Part shown: positions 27,089-36,045 of the stretch, piece after piece
Position numbering within the stretch: the stretch's first letter is position 1
Layout: every line of letters begins with the position of its first letter
DNA from: Streptomyces sp. yr375
Lineage (GTDB): Bacteria > Actinomycetota > Actinomycetes > Streptomycetales > Streptomycetaceae
Direction of reading: 5' to 3'
Length of the DNA stretch: 64,000 nucleotides
Assembly: GCF_900110755.1 (NCBI RefSeq)
Contig: NZ_FOFF01000033.1
Coordinates: 31,720-95,719 of the forward strand
Notes under the pieces: generated by a model
Told to the model about the DNA's origin: nothing
What the model saw: the letters and a program-made list of their open reading frames with translations, nothing else
Databases searched by the model: none
Made by a program: the position numbers and the translations under genes

Positions 27089-27508
27089 ATGAGCACGAAC
27101 ACGAACCCGAGCGCGGACGCGAACCCGAGCACGAAGACGAACGCGGATCTGGCCCGAGGCGCACTCGGGCGGTACGGCGAGGAGCTGGCCGCACGGCGGC
27201 TGGCCGAGGCCGGGATGACGGTCCTGGAGCGCAACTGGCGCTGCGGCAGGACCGGTGAGATCGACATCGTCGCGAGGGACGGCGACGTCCTGGTCGTCTG
27301 CGAGGTGAAGACCCGCAGGGGCGGCGGATACCAGCACCCGATGGCGGCGGTGACACCGGAGAAGGTCGAGCGCCTGCGCGGCCTCGCCGGGCGGTGGATC
27401 CAGGCGCACGGGGGAGCCCCGCCGGGCGGTGTCCGCATCGACCTGATCGGTGTCGTCCTGCCCCGGCGCGGCGCGGCCGTCGTCGAGCACGCGCGGGGGG
27501 TGGCCTGA
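27089..27508 (+). CDS. yraN: YraN-family endonuclease-like protein
   Basis: A 139-residue UPF0102/YraN protein with a Holliday-junction-resolvase-like PD-(D/E)xK fold. Motifs: GRYGEELAARRLAEAG, then NWRCGRTGEIDIVARDGDVL and VCEVKTRRG, holding the Glu, Asp and Glu-x-Lys active-site set. ATG at 27089 has GGAGG at 27074-27078; the alternative GTG 27059 adds ten Gly-rich residues without a ribosome site. It precedes comM and dprA, the usual DNA-uptake/processing group, with a one-base gap to comM. Confidence 0.9.
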   Translation: MSTNTNPSADANPSTKTNADLARGALGRYGEELAARRLAEAGMTVLERNWRCGRTGEIDIVARDGDVLVVCEVKTRRGGGYQHPMAAVTPEKVERLRGLAGRWIQAHGGAPPGGVRIDLIGVVLPRRGAAVVEHARGVA

Positions 27509-27509
27509 G

Positions 27510-29135
27510 ATGGGCTTCGCGCGTACGTGCTCGGTGGCGCTGGTGGGCGTCGAGGGGGTCGTCGTCGAGGTGCAGGCCGACCTCGAACCGGGAGTGGCGG
27601 CCTTCACGCTGGTGGGGCTGCCGGACAAGAGCCTGAGCGAGAGCCGCGACCGGGTGCGGGCGGCGGTGGTGAACTCGGGCGGCGAATGGCCGCAGAAGAA
27701 ACTCACCGTCGGACTCAGCCCGGCCTCGGTGCCCAAAAGCGGCAGCGGCTTCGACCTGGCCATCGCCAGCGCGGTGCTCGGCGCGGCCGAGCGGATCGAC
27801 CCGCGGGTGCTCGCCGACCTCGTGATGATCGGCGAACTGGGCCTGGACGGGCGGGTGCGCCCGGTCCGGGGCATCCTCCCCGCGGTGCTGGCCGCCGCCG
27901 AGGCCGGATACGAACAGGTGGTCGTGCCGGAGTGCGCCGCCGTCGAGGCGTCGCTCGTGCCGGGCATCTCCGTGCTCGCAGTGCGCAGCCTGCGGCAGTT
28001 GATCGCCGTCCTCGCCGACGAACCCGTCCCCGAGGAGGAGCCGGACGAGGTGGGCCGCCCGGATCCGCTCCTGTCCGGGCTGCGGATGCCCGGCACCGGC
28101 GCGGCCACCGGCATGCACGGCATGGGCGCCGCGCAGCAGGACCACGGGCACGACCTCGCGGACGTGGTCGGCCAGCGCTCGGCGCGCACCGCGGTGGAGG
28201 TCGCCGCGGCGGGCGGCCACCACCTGTTCCTGGAGGGTCCGCCAGGTGCGGGCAAGACGATGTTGGCGGAGCGGCTGTCGGCCGTGCTGCCCCGGCTGAG
28301 CCGGGAGGAGTCGTTGGAGGTCACGGCGGTGCACTCGGTGGCCGGGCTGCTGCCGCCCGGCAAGCCCCTCATCGACGTGCCCCCGTACTGCGCCCCGCAC
28401 CACTCGGCGACGATGCAGTCGCTGGTCGGGGGCGGGGCGGGGTTCGCCCGGCCCGGTGCCGTCTCGCTGGCCCATCGGGGCGTGCTCTTCCTCGACGAGA
28501 CCCCCGAGTTCGGCAGCCAGGCCCTCGACGCCCTGCGGCAGCCGCTGGAAGCGGGGCACGTGGTGATCGCGCGCAGTGCGGGGGTGGTGCGGTTCCCGGC
28601 GCGGTTCCTGATGGTGCTGGCGGCCAACCCGTGCCCCTGCGGCCGGTTCTCGCAGCGGGACGCCGCCTGCGAGTGCCTGCCCTCGGTGATCCGCCGCTAC
28701 CAGGCGCGGCTCTCCGGCCCGCTGCTCGACCGGGTCGACCTGCGGGTCGAGGTTGATCCGGTCGGCCGGGCCGAGCTGGCGCACCGCGGTCCCGGGGGCG
28801 ATTCCACGGCGACCGTCGCCGACCGGGTCCGGGCCGCCCGGGAACGCGCGGCGGCCCGGCTCGCGGGCACCGGGTGGCGGACCAACAGCGAGATCCCCGG
28901 CCGTGAGCTGCGCAACCGCTGGCATGCCGGGATCGGCGCCATGGACGAGGCGGAGCGCAGCCTCGAACGCGGGCTGCTGACCGCCCGAGGCCTCGACCGG
29001 GTGCTGCGCGTCGCCTGGACCGTCGCCGACCTGGTCGGCCACGACCGGCCCGACGCCATGGACGTGGCCCTGGCCCTGCAACTGCGCACGGGGGTGCCGC
29101 GCGGGGTGCCGATGGCCCTCGGAGCCCTGACGTGA
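27510..29135 (+). CDS. comM: ComM-type AAA+ ATPase (YifB/Mg chelatase-like)
   Basis: A 541-residue branch-migration helicase family protein that helps integrate incoming DNA during recombination. The N-terminal LonC-like domain begins FARTCSVALVGVEGVVVEV; the AAA+ domain has GPPGAGKTML, VLFLDETPEF and NPCPCGRF with the zinc-type Cys cluster FSQRDAACECLPS. The C-terminal lid ends in an ALQLR stretch. The start at 27510 follows yraN by one base. The stop overlaps the dprA start (GTGA). Usual length. Confidence 0.94.
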   Translation: MGFARTCSVALVGVEGVVVEVQADLEPGVAAFTLVGLPDKSLSESRDRVRAAVVNSGGEWPQKKLTVGLSPASVPKSGSGFDLAIASAVLGAAERIDPRVLADLVMIGELGLDGRVRPVRGILPAVLAAAEAGYEQVVVPECAAVEASLVPGISVLAVRSLRQLIAVLADEPVPEEEPDEVGRPDPLLSGLRMPGTGAATGMHGMGAAQQDHGHDLADVVGQRSARTAVEVAAAGGHHLFLEGPPGAGKTMLAERLSAVLPRLSREESLEVTAVHSVAGLLPPGKPLIDVPPYCAPHHSATMQSLVGGGAGFARPGAVSLAHRGVLFLDETPEFGSQALDALRQPLEAGHVVIARSAGVVRFPARFLMVLAANPCPCGRFSQRDAACECLPSVIRRYQARLSGPLLDRVDLRVEVDPVGRAELAHRGPGGDSTATVADRVRAARERAAARLAGTGWRTNSEIPGRELRNRWHAGIGAMDEAERSLERGLLTARGLDRVLRVAWTVADLVGHDRPDAMDVALALQLRTGVPRGVPMALGALT

Positions 29136-30292
29136 ACGGCGGCGGCGACCTTGCCGACGAGCGGCTCGCCCGGGTCTTCCTCGGGCGGGTCATCGAGCCC
29201 GGCGACGAGGTGGGCGGGCAGTGGGTGCGGGAGCGGGGCGTGCCGGAGGTGGTGCGGCGGCTGTCGGGCGTCGGGGAGCCGCTGCACGGGGTGACCGCGC
29301 GGCGGTGGGCCGGGCTGCGGGCACGCGCCGCCCTGGCCGAGCCGGAACGGGATCTGGCCGTCGCGGCGGCGGCCGGGGTGCGGTTCGTGTGCCCGGGGGA
29401 CGCCGAGTGGCCGGGCACGCTGGACGAGCTGGGGGACGCCCGGCCGCTGGGGCTCTGGGTGCGGGGGCGGCCCAGTCTGCGGATGTGGGCGCTGCGGTCG
29501 GTCGCCGTCGTCGGCGCCCGCGCCTGCACCCAGTACGGCGCACACATGGCCGCCGCCCTCGCCTGCGGCCTCGCCGAACGGGGGTGGGTGGTGGTCTCCG
29601 GCGGGGCCTACGGCATCGACGGGGCCGCCCACCGGGGCGCCCTCGGCGCGGGCGGCGCCACCGTCGCCGTCCTCGCCTGCGGGGTCGATCGGCCCTACCC
29701 GCGCGGCCACACCCAGTTGATCAACCGGATCGCCGAACAGGGCCTGGTGGTCGGGGAGTTGCCGCCCGGCGATCATCCGACGCCGAGCAGGTTCATCCTG
29801 CGGAACCGGGTGATCGCCGCCCTCACCCGGGGCACGGTCGTCGTCGAGGCGGCGTACCGCAGCGGTTCGCTGGTCACCGCGCGGGCGGCGCAGCGGTTGG
29901 GGCGGCACACGATGGGGGTGCCCGGGCCGGCCACAAGTGGCCTCTCCACCGGTGTGCACGAGCTGCTGCGCGGCGAAGCCGTGCTGGTCACCGACGCCGC
30001 GGAGGTCGTCGAACTGGTCGGTGACATGGGCGAGCTGGCCCCGGACCGGCGCGGGCCGGTGCTGCCGCGCGACCTGCTGGAGCCGGCCGCCCGGCGCGTC
30101 CTGGCCGCGCTCCCCGCCCGCAGACCCGCGACGGCCGACGAGGTCGCCCGCGAGGCCCGCACCACACCGGACGACGCCATCGCGAGACTGTACGAACTCG
30201 ACGCGCTCGGTTACGTCGAACGACACGGCGACGGCTGGAAGTTGACACGCCAGGCGATGGTCTCCGTTCGAGAAGGCCGCCGCCCGTGTTGA
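29132..30292 (+). CDS. dprA: DNA-processing protein DprA
   Basis: A 386-residue DprA/Smf protein that loads RecA on incoming single strands. It has a Rossmann-like domain: AVVGARACTQYG, SGGAYGIDGAAHRGAL, VDRPYPRGH and the segment SRFILRNRVIAALTRGTVVVEA. The C-terminal winged helix (about 320-375) is present: RRVLAALPARRPATADEVAR. It is translationally coupled to comM. Streptomycetes are not known as naturally competent, so the role is probably in general recombination. Confidence 0.95.
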   Translation: MNGGGDLADERLARVFLGRVIEPGDEVGGQWVRERGVPEVVRRLSGVGEPLHGVTARRWAGLRARAALAEPERDLAVAAAAGVRFVCPGDAEWPGTLDELGDARPLGLWVRGRPSLRMWALRSVAVVGARACTQYGAHMAAALACGLAERGWVVVSGGAYGIDGAAHRGALGAGGATVAVLACGVDRPYPRGHTQLINRIAEQGLVVGELPPGDHPTPSRFILRNRVIAALTRGTVVVEAAYRSGSLVTARAAQRLGRHTMGVPGPATSGLSTGVHELLRGEAVLVTDAAEVVELVGDMGELAPDRRGPVLPRDLLEPAARRVLAALPARRPATADEVAREARTTPDDAIARLYELDALGYVERHGDGWKLTRQAMVSVREGRRPC

Positions 30293-30358
30293 CCCAGGGT
30301 GTTCGGCCGTCCGGGGGAACGCCGAAAGCCTTGGGAATTCCGGCAGTTGACCCATCCC

Positions 30359-30368
30359 GGTGATCACC
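30359..30368. promoter_or_regulatory. BldD-like palindrome upstream of whiG
   Basis: GGTGATCACC is a perfect 10-bp palindrome built from the TGA/TCA half-sites of BldD boxes. BldD repression of whiG is established in S. coelicolor; that these bases are the operator is inference. It lies in the 264-base whiG upstream gap. Confidence 0.45.
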
Positions 30369-30556
30369 CACAGCGATCGCCGTGACCCCGGAGTGCGTCC
30401 AGCGGAACGTATCTGCGTACCGGTCCCGCCACGCCCTTCGCGCACCGCGACACTCCAGTCACGCTACGCTCACGAGGATTCCGGCACAGACCGGCACCTC
30501 TGCACCACGCGGTACCCACCTCGCACACTTCACGGCAGAACGGCACAAGGCGACGA

Positions 30557-31399
30557 ATGCCCCAGCACACCTCCGGGTCCGACCGGGCGGCGATCCCCCC
30601 AGCAGCCCGCGACGGTGGCAGCGTGCGGCCGCCCGCTCCCTCGACGCTCGACGAGCTGTGGCGGTCGTACAAGGCGACGGGGGACGAGCGGCTGCGGGAG
30701 CAGTTGATCCTGCACTACTCGCCGCTGGTGAAGTACGTGGCGGGACGCGTCAGCGTCGGGCTGCCGCCCAACGTGGAGCAGGCCGACTTCGTGTCCTCCG
30801 GGGTCTTCGGGCTGATCGACGCGATCGAGAAGTTCGACATCGACCGGGAGATCAAGTTCGAGACGTACGCGATCACCCGGATCCGGGGCGCGATGATCGA
30901 CGAGCTGCGGGCGCTGGACTGGATCCCGCGCTCCGTGCGGCAGAAGGCGCGCAACGTCGAGCGGGCCTACGCCACGCTGGAGGCCAGGCTGCGGCGGACG
31001 CCGACGGAGTGCGAGGTGGCCGCCGAGCTGGGCATCGCGGTGGACGAACTGCACGCCGTGTTCAGCCAGTTGTCGCTGGCCAACGTGGTGGCGCTGGAGG
31101 AGCTGCTGCATGTCGGGGGTGAGGGCGGCGACCGGCTGAGCCTGATGGACACCCTCGAGGACACCGCCGCCGACAATCCCGTCGAGGTGGCCGAGGACCG
31201 GGAGCTCAGGCGGTTCCTGGCGCGGGCGATCAACACGCTGCCCGACCGGGAGAAGACGGTCGTCACGCTCTACTACTACGAGGGCCTGACGCTCGCCGAG
31301 ATCGGGAACGTGCTGGGCGTGACCGAGAGCAGGGTCAGCCAGATCCACACCAAGTCCGTGCTCCAGTTGCGCGCGAAGCTCGCGAGCTTCGGCCGCTGA
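30557..31399 (+). CDS. whiG: Sporulation sigma factor WhiG
   Basis: A 280-residue sigma-28/FliA-family factor that commits aerial hyphae to sporulation and transcribes whiI and whiH; it is held by the anti-sigma RsiG with cyclic di-GMP (established in Streptomyces). Region 2 is LILHYSPLVKYVAGRVSVGL and DIDREIKFETYAITRIRGAM; region 3 RNVERAYATLEARLRR; region 4 TLPDREKTVVTLYYYEGLTL and VLGVTESRVSQIHTK. It follows dprA and has its own long upstream region, which fits separate developmental control. Confidence 0.97.
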   Translation: MPQHTSGSDRAAIPPAARDGGSVRPPAPSTLDELWRSYKATGDERLREQLILHYSPLVKYVAGRVSVGLPPNVEQADFVSSGVFGLIDAIEKFDIDREIKFETYAITRIRGAMIDELRALDWIPRSVRQKARNVERAYATLEARLRRTPTECEVAAELGIAVDELHAVFSQLSLANVVALEELLHVGGEGGDRLSLMDTLEDTAADNPVEVAEDRELRRFLARAINTLPDREKTVVTLYYYEGLTLAEIGNVLGVTESRVSQIHTKSVLQLRAKLASFGR

Positions 31400-31404
31400 C
31401 GGGC

Positions 31405-31437
31405 CGGGTGAGGGTCGGGTGAGGGTCGGGTGAGGGC
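31405..31437 (+). repeat. Three tandem 11-bp repeats after whiG
   Basis: CGGGTGAGGGT is repeated three times just after the whiG stop. It is a simple G-rich minisatellite with no visible role. Confidence 0.6.
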
Positions 31438-31504
31438 CGGGTTCGGGCCGGAATAGGGGCTGGATCACTCCCGTCGGAGGTGGCGCGTCCGTAGAGTGGG
31501 CGAC

Positions 31505-32086
31505 GTGCCAAGGATTCGAGCGGCCTCCGTGGCCGAGCACCGGTCGATGCAGCGTGCCGCCCTGCTGGACGCGGCGCGCTCCCTGTTGTCCGAGGGCGGG
31601 ACGGAGGCGTTGACCTTCCCGGCCCTCGCCGAGCGGACGGGCCTCGCGCGCTCGTCCGTGTACGAGTACTTCCGGTCGCGGGCCGCCGTGGTCGAGGAGC
31701 TGTGCGAGGTCGACTTCCCGGTCTGGGCGGCCGAGGTCGAGACGGCCATGGCCGCCGCCGACGGGGCGGAGGCCAAGGTCGAGGCGTATGTGCGGCGGCA
31801 GCTCGCGCTGGTGGGCGACCGCCGGCACCGGGCCGTCGTGGCGATCTCGGCGAGCGAGCTGGACGCGGGCGCCCGGGAGAAGATCCGGGCGGCGCACGGC
31901 GGGCTCGTGACGATGATCGGGGAGGCCCTGGCGGAGCTCGGGCACACCGAGCCCCGGCTCGCGGCGATGCTGCTCCAGGGCGTCGTGGACGCGGCGGTGC
32001 GGCGGATCGAGCTGGGAGCCGCGGAGGACCCTTCGGCGATCACGGACGCGGCGGTGCGGATGGTGCTGCGGGGCGTGCGCGGCTGA
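31505..32086 (+). CDS. TetR-family transcriptional regulator
   Basis: A 193-residue TetR-type repressor. The helix-turn-helix is at about residues 15-60 (AALLDAARSLLSEGGTEALT, then TGLARSSVYEYFRSRAAV). The C-terminal ligand domain is helical. A TAGAGT -10-like box ends 7 bases before the GTG at 31505, so the mRNA may be leaderless; an upstream GTG at 31496 is possible. The stop lies one base from that of the convergent M23 gene. Targets and ligand unknown. Confidence 0.87.
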   Translation: MPRIRAASVAEHRSMQRAALLDAARSLLSEGGTEALTFPALAERTGLARSSVYEYFRSRAAVVEELCEVDFPVWAAEVETAMAAADGAEAKVEAYVRRQLALVGDRRHRAVVAISASELDAGAREKIRAAHGGLVTMIGEALAELGHTEPRLAAMLLQGVVDAAVRRIELGAAEDPSAITDAAVRMVLRGVRG

Positions 32087-32087
32087 G

Positions 32088-32702
32088 TCACGCCGCCGGG
32101 AGCCGCGGCAGCGGCACACCGAGCACCGGCAGCAGCCGGGACGGGCCCCTCCGCAGGAGCCACGGAGGCAGCAGCGACAGCGGGTCCAGGTAGGCGTCGC
32201 CTCTCAGCAGCCCCCAGTGCAGACACGTCCCCGCGCAGTGCCCGCCCGTCGGCTCCACCGTGCCGACGAACTGACCCGGAGCCACCTCGTCGCCCTTGCG
32301 CACCGACGCCCGTACCGGCTCGTAGGTCGTCCGCAGGGGCGGCAGGCCCGTCCCCGTCAGTTCCACCGCGACGACGCCCCGGCCCGCCACCCGGCCCGCG
32401 AAGGACACGCGGCCGGCCGCCACCGACCGGACCGGGACGCCCGGCGCCGCCGCCAGATCGACGCCCCGGTGGCCGCGGGCGTACGCCGTCGCCGGGGCCT
32501 CCCAACCGCGGACCACCGCCGGACGCGCGCCCACCGGCCAGACCCGGCCGATCACCGGGACGGGAGCCGGGATGGGAGCGGGGGCGGCAGGAGGGGGCGT
32601 GGGGGCGCGGGGCGGGGCCTGTGGGGACGCCCATGCCACGGACGTCAGGATCGTGATCAGCAGGAGCAGCGTGAGGCTGCCGAGGCGTCGCTTCGCGTAC
32701 AT
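32088..32702 (-). CDS. Secreted M23-family peptidase-like protein with altered active site
   Basis: A 204-residue exported protein. The signal peptide is YAKRRLGSLTLLLLITILTS, ending AWA at about residue 25. After a Pro/Ala-rich linker comes the LytM/M23 beta domain: GHRGVDLAAAPG contains the first zinc ligands (H-x3-D), and CLHWGLLRG is the place of the H-x-H motif. The first His of that motif is Cys here, so the residue acting as general base is missing and hydrolysis of peptidoglycan is uncertain. ATG at 32702 is chosen because it begins the signal peptide; a GTG at 32756 would add 18 residues. Confidence 0.85.
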   Translation of the reverse strand: MYAKRRLGSLTLLLLITILTSVAWASPQAPPRAPTPPPAAPAPIPAPVPVIGRVWPVGARPAVVRGWEAPATAYARGHRGVDLAAAPGVPVRSVAAGRVSFAGRVAGRGVVAVELTGTGLPPLRTTYEPVRASVRKGDEVAPGQFVGTVEPTGGHCAGTCLHWGLLRGDAYLDPLSLLPPWLLRRGPSRLLPVLGVPLPRLPAA

Positions 32703-32982
32703 GGGAACACCGTGCCGCGGTTCGACGATCACCGCCGGGGCCTGTGGACTACTCACCGGTTGTGGACAGCGGCGTCACCCGGTGCCTCGCCGGTCCCGTA
32801 CACTTCTTCTGGCGATCCGGGTCACCGGGTCGACTTCGCACGCCCCGGTATCGGGGTCCGGCCACGGTCGGTCTCCTGGTATCCGCGCCCCTCGGTCCTT
32901 CGTGGCTCGGCGCACAGCGGGCGTCAGGCGCGGGAGCCGTCCGGTTCCCGCGGTACAACCGAGAAACCCGAGGAGAACGGCC

Positions 32983-33921
32983 ATGGCCGTCGTCACGATG
33001 CGGGAGCTGCTGGAAAGCGGCGTCCACTTCGGTCACCAGACCCGTCGCTGGAACCCGAAGATGAAGCGCTTCATCTTCACCGAGCGCAACGGCATCTACA
33101 TCATCGACCTGCTCCAGTCGCTGTCGTACATCGACCGCGCCTACGAGTTCGTCAAGGAGACCGTCGCCCACGGCGGCACGGTCATGTTCGTCGGCACGAA
33201 GAAGCAGGCGCAGGAGGCCATCGCCGAGCAGGCCACCCGCGTCGGCATGCCCTACGTCAACCAGCGCTGGCTGGGCGGCATGCTCACCAACTTCTCCACC
33301 GTCTACAAGCGTCTGCAGCGCCTCAAGGAGCTCGAGCTCATCGACTTCGAGGACGTCGCCGCCTCGGGTCTGACGAAGAAGGAGCTCCTGGTCCTCTCCC
33401 GCGAGAAGGCCAAGCTGGAGAAGACCCTCGGCGGTATCCGCGAGATGTCCAAGGTGCCCAGCGCCGTCTGGATCGTGGACACCAAGAAGGAGCACATCGC
33501 GGTCGGTGAGGCCCGGAAGCTCAACATCCCGGTCGTCGCGATCCTCGACACCAACTGCGACCCCGACGAGGTCGACTACAAGATCCCGGGCAACGACGAC
33601 GCGATCCGCTCCGTCACCCTGCTCACCCGCGTGATCGCCGACGGCGTCGCCGAGGGCCTCATGTCCCGGTCCCGTGTCGCCACTGGTGACAAGGGCGAGA
33701 AGGCCGCCGCCGAGCCGCTCGCCGAGTGGGAGCGCGACCTGCTCGAGGGCGAGAAGAAGGCCGACGAGGCCGAGAAGCCGGCCGAGGCCGCTGCCGAGAC
33801 CGAGGCTCCGGCCGCTGAGGCCCCCGCCGCCGAGGCCGAGGCCGCTGTCGAGGCGCCCGCCGCCGAGGAAGCCCCCGTCGCCGAGGCCGAGGCTCCGGCC
33901 GCCGAGGGCGAGCAGGCCTGA
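32983..33921 (+). CDS. rpsB: 30S ribosomal protein S2
   Basis: A 312-residue S2, starting VVTMRELLESGVHFGHQTRR, with the standard core to about residue 240 and then an Ala/Glu/Pro-rich extension of some 60 residues, as found in Streptomyces. ATG at 32983 has AGGAG at 32971-32975. It heads rpsB-tsf-pyrH-frr-cdsA. A TACACT -10-like box lies at 32799-32804. Two near-matches to DnaA boxes occur just upstream (32744 and 32761), of doubtful meaning. Confidence 0.98.
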   Translation: MAVVTMRELLESGVHFGHQTRRWNPKMKRFIFTERNGIYIIDLLQSLSYIDRAYEFVKETVAHGGTVMFVGTKKQAQEAIAEQATRVGMPYVNQRWLGGMLTNFSTVYKRLQRLKELELIDFEDVAASGLTKKELLVLSREKAKLEKTLGGIREMSKVPSAVWIVDTKKEHIAVGEARKLNIPVVAILDTNCDPDEVDYKIPGNDDAIRSVTLLTRVIADGVAEGLMSRSRVATGDKGEKAAAEPLAEWERDLLEGEKKADEAEKPAEAAAETEAPAAEAPAAEAEAAVEAPAAEEAPVAEAEAPAAEGEQA

Positions 33922-33978
33922 GTCAGGCCGTGGGCCGTGCGGTCGCCGAGCTGACCGCAGGGCCGTAGGGACGAAGTG

Positions 33979-34011
33979 ACGGCGGGAGGCGTCGAGTACG
34001 CCGCCCGCCGT
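33979..34011 (+). terminator. Hairpin between rpsB and tsf
   Basis: ACGGCGGGAGGCGT (33979-33992) pairs with ACGCCGCCCGCCGT (33998-34011) with one mismatch and a 5-base loop. A partial terminator between rpsB and tsf would adjust S2 to EF-Ts levels. Confidence 0.7.
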
Positions 34012-34077
34012 TCACCCACAGCCCCCAGATCTTCGTAGATCTTCGAGACTTCGAACTCCGAGAGAGATTCACAGATC

Positions 34078-34914
34078 ATGGCGAACTACACCGCCGCCGA
34101 CGTCAAGAAGCTCCGTGAGCTCACCGGCGCCGGCATGATGGACTGCAAGAAGGCGCTGGACGAGGCCGAGGGCGATGTCGACAAGGCCGTAGAGGCCCTG
34201 CGCATCAAGGGCCAGAAGGGCGTCGCCAAGCGCGAGGGCCGCTCCGCCGAGAACGGCGCCGTGGTCTCGATCATCGCCGACGACAACTCCGCCGGTGTCA
34301 TCGTCGAGCTGAAGTGCGAGACGGACTTCGTCGCCAAGGGTGACAAGTTCCAGGCCGTCGCCAACACGATCGCCGCGCACATCGCCAAGTCCACCCCGGC
34401 CGACATCGAGGCGCTGCTCGCCTCCGAGATCGAGCCCGGCAAGACCGTCCAGGCGTTCGTGGACGAGGCCAACGCCAACCTCGGCGAGAAGATCGTGCTG
34501 GACCGCTTCGCGCAGTTCACCGACGGCTTCGTGAGCGCCTACATGCACCGCACGATGCCCGACCTGCCGCCGCAGATCGGTGTCCTCGTCGAGCTGGACA
34601 AGCCGAACGCCGACGTCGCCAAGGGCATCGCCCAGCACATCGCCGCCTTCGCGCCGAAGTACCTCTCCAAGGAGGACGTGCCGGCCGAGGTCGTCGAGAC
34701 CGAGCGCCGCGTCGCCGAGGAGACCACCCGCGCCGAGGGCAAGCCCGAGGCCGCCCTGCCGAAGATCGTCGAGGGTCGCCTCAACGGCTTCTTCAAGGAC
34801 GCCACGCTGCTCGGCCAGCCGTACGCGCTCGACAACAAGAAGTCCGTCCAGAAGGTCCTGGACGAGGCCGGTGTCACCCTGAAGCGCTTCTCGCGCATCA
34901 AGGTCGGCATCTGA
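34078..34914 (+). CDS. tsf: Translation elongation factor Ts
   Basis: A 278-residue guanine-nucleotide exchange factor for EF-Tu. The N-terminal domain is YTAADVKKLRELTGAGMMDC followed by KKALDEAEGD, the core has ELKCETDFVAKGDKF (TDFV motif), and both subdomains are present. ATG at 34078, after GAGAGA, gives the usual length. It lies between rpsB and pyrH as in most bacteria. Confidence 0.98.
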   Translation: MANYTAADVKKLRELTGAGMMDCKKALDEAEGDVDKAVEALRIKGQKGVAKREGRSAENGAVVSIIADDNSAGVIVELKCETDFVAKGDKFQAVANTIAAHIAKSTPADIEALLASEIEPGKTVQAFVDEANANLGEKIVLDRFAQFTDGFVSAYMHRTMPDLPPQIGVLVELDKPNADVAKGIAQHIAAFAPKYLSKEDVPAEVVETERRVAEETTRAEGKPEAALPKIVEGRLNGFFKDATLLGQPYALDNKKSVQKVLDEAGVTLKRFSRIKVGI

Positions 34915-35005
34915 GTCCGTACCGCGACGGACGCCCGGTCCCGATAGGGTCGGCAGCAGTCGTCCCGGTACGCCGTCACGAGAGTGGCGGACGACAGCAG
35001 ATCTG

Positions 35006-35067
35006 ACGAGGAGGCCATTGCCGCGCATGGGATGCGTACGACACCCCACCGGCAATGGCCTCCTCGT
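35006..35067 (+). promoter_or_regulatory. Perfect 18-bp inverted repeat before pyrH
   Basis: ACGAGGAGGCCATTGCCG (35006-35023) and its exact reverse complement (35050-35067) enclose a 26-base loop, and the right arm ends 12 bases before the pyrH ribosome site (35080-35084). There is no U tract. It could be an attenuator or an mRNA structure controlling pyrH. Confidence 0.6.
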
Positions 35068-35090
35068 ATGTGCACCATGAGGAGAACGCC

Positions 35091-35849
35091 ATGACCACCA
35101 AGGCCCAGAAGAGCGACGAAGGCAAAGTGAGCGGCCGGTTTCTGCTGAAGCTGTCCGGAGAGGCCTTCGCCGGTGGCGGCGGCCTGGGCGTCGACCCCAA
35201 CGTGGTGCACAAGATCGCCCGCGAGATCGCCGCCGTCGTCCGGGACGGCGCGGAGATCGCGGTCGTCATCGGCGGCGGCAACTTCTTCCGCGGCGCCGAG
35301 CTCCAGGTGCGCGGCATGGACCGGGCCCGCTCGGACTACATGGGCATGCTCGGCACGGTCATGAACTGCCTCGCCCTCCAGGACTTCCTGGAGAAGGAGG
35401 GCATCGACAGCCGGGTGCAGACCGCCATCACCATGGGCCAGGTCGCCGAGCCGTACATCCCGCTGCGCGCCGTGCGCCACCTGGAGAAGGGCCGCGTCGT
35501 CATCTTCGGCGCGGGCATGGGCATGCCGTACTTCTCCACCGACACCACCGCCGCCCAGCGCGCCCTGGAGATCGACGCCGAGGCGCTGCTGATGGGCAAG
35601 AACGGCGTGGACGGCGTCTACGACTCCGACCCGAAGACCAACCCGACGGCCGTCAAGTACGACGCCCTCAGCTACGGCGAGGTCATCACCCGCGAGCTGA
35701 AGGTCGCCGACGCCACCGCCGTCACGCTGTGCCGCGACAACAAGCTGCCGATCCTCGTCTTCGAGCTTCTGGTCGAGGGCAATATCGCTCGCGCCGTCAA
35801 GGGTGAGAAGATCGGCACGCTCGTGGGTGAGCAGGGCAGCCGGTCCTGA
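35091..35849 (+). CDS. pyrH: UMP kinase
   Basis: A 252-residue amino-acid-kinase-fold enzyme making UDP from UMP. Motifs: RFLLKLSGEAFAGGGGLGVD, VIGGGNFFRGAEL, DYMGMLGTVMNCLAL and GKNGVDGVYDSDPK. ATG at 35091 has AGGAG at 35080-35084; the upstream in-frame start at 35055 lies within the hairpin and lacks conservation. It belongs to the rpsB operon. Confidence 0.97.
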   Translation: MTTKAQKSDEGKVSGRFLLKLSGEAFAGGGGLGVDPNVVHKIAREIAAVVRDGAEIAVVIGGGNFFRGAELQVRGMDRARSDYMGMLGTVMNCLALQDFLEKEGIDSRVQTAITMGQVAEPYIPLRAVRHLEKGRVVIFGAGMGMPYFSTDTTAAQRALEIDAEALLMGKNGVDGVYDSDPKTNPTAVKYDALSYGEVITRELKVADATAVTLCRDNKLPILVFELLVEGNIARAVKGEKIGTLVGEQGSRS

Positions 35850-36045
35850 CCGGCCAACTCCCGGTTCATCACCGGTAGAACCCCGGTCTCGTACGACAAC
35901 ACCCGACCGGGGGACGGACCCTGGTCGGGGGATGGACAATGTCCTGCCGGTCGGGAACCGTGCAGGAAGAAGACGCGACGCAGCCGGCCGCCGCCACCGA
36001 CAGGGAACCGCGGCCGGGCCTACTCAAGACACGCAGGAGCATGTG

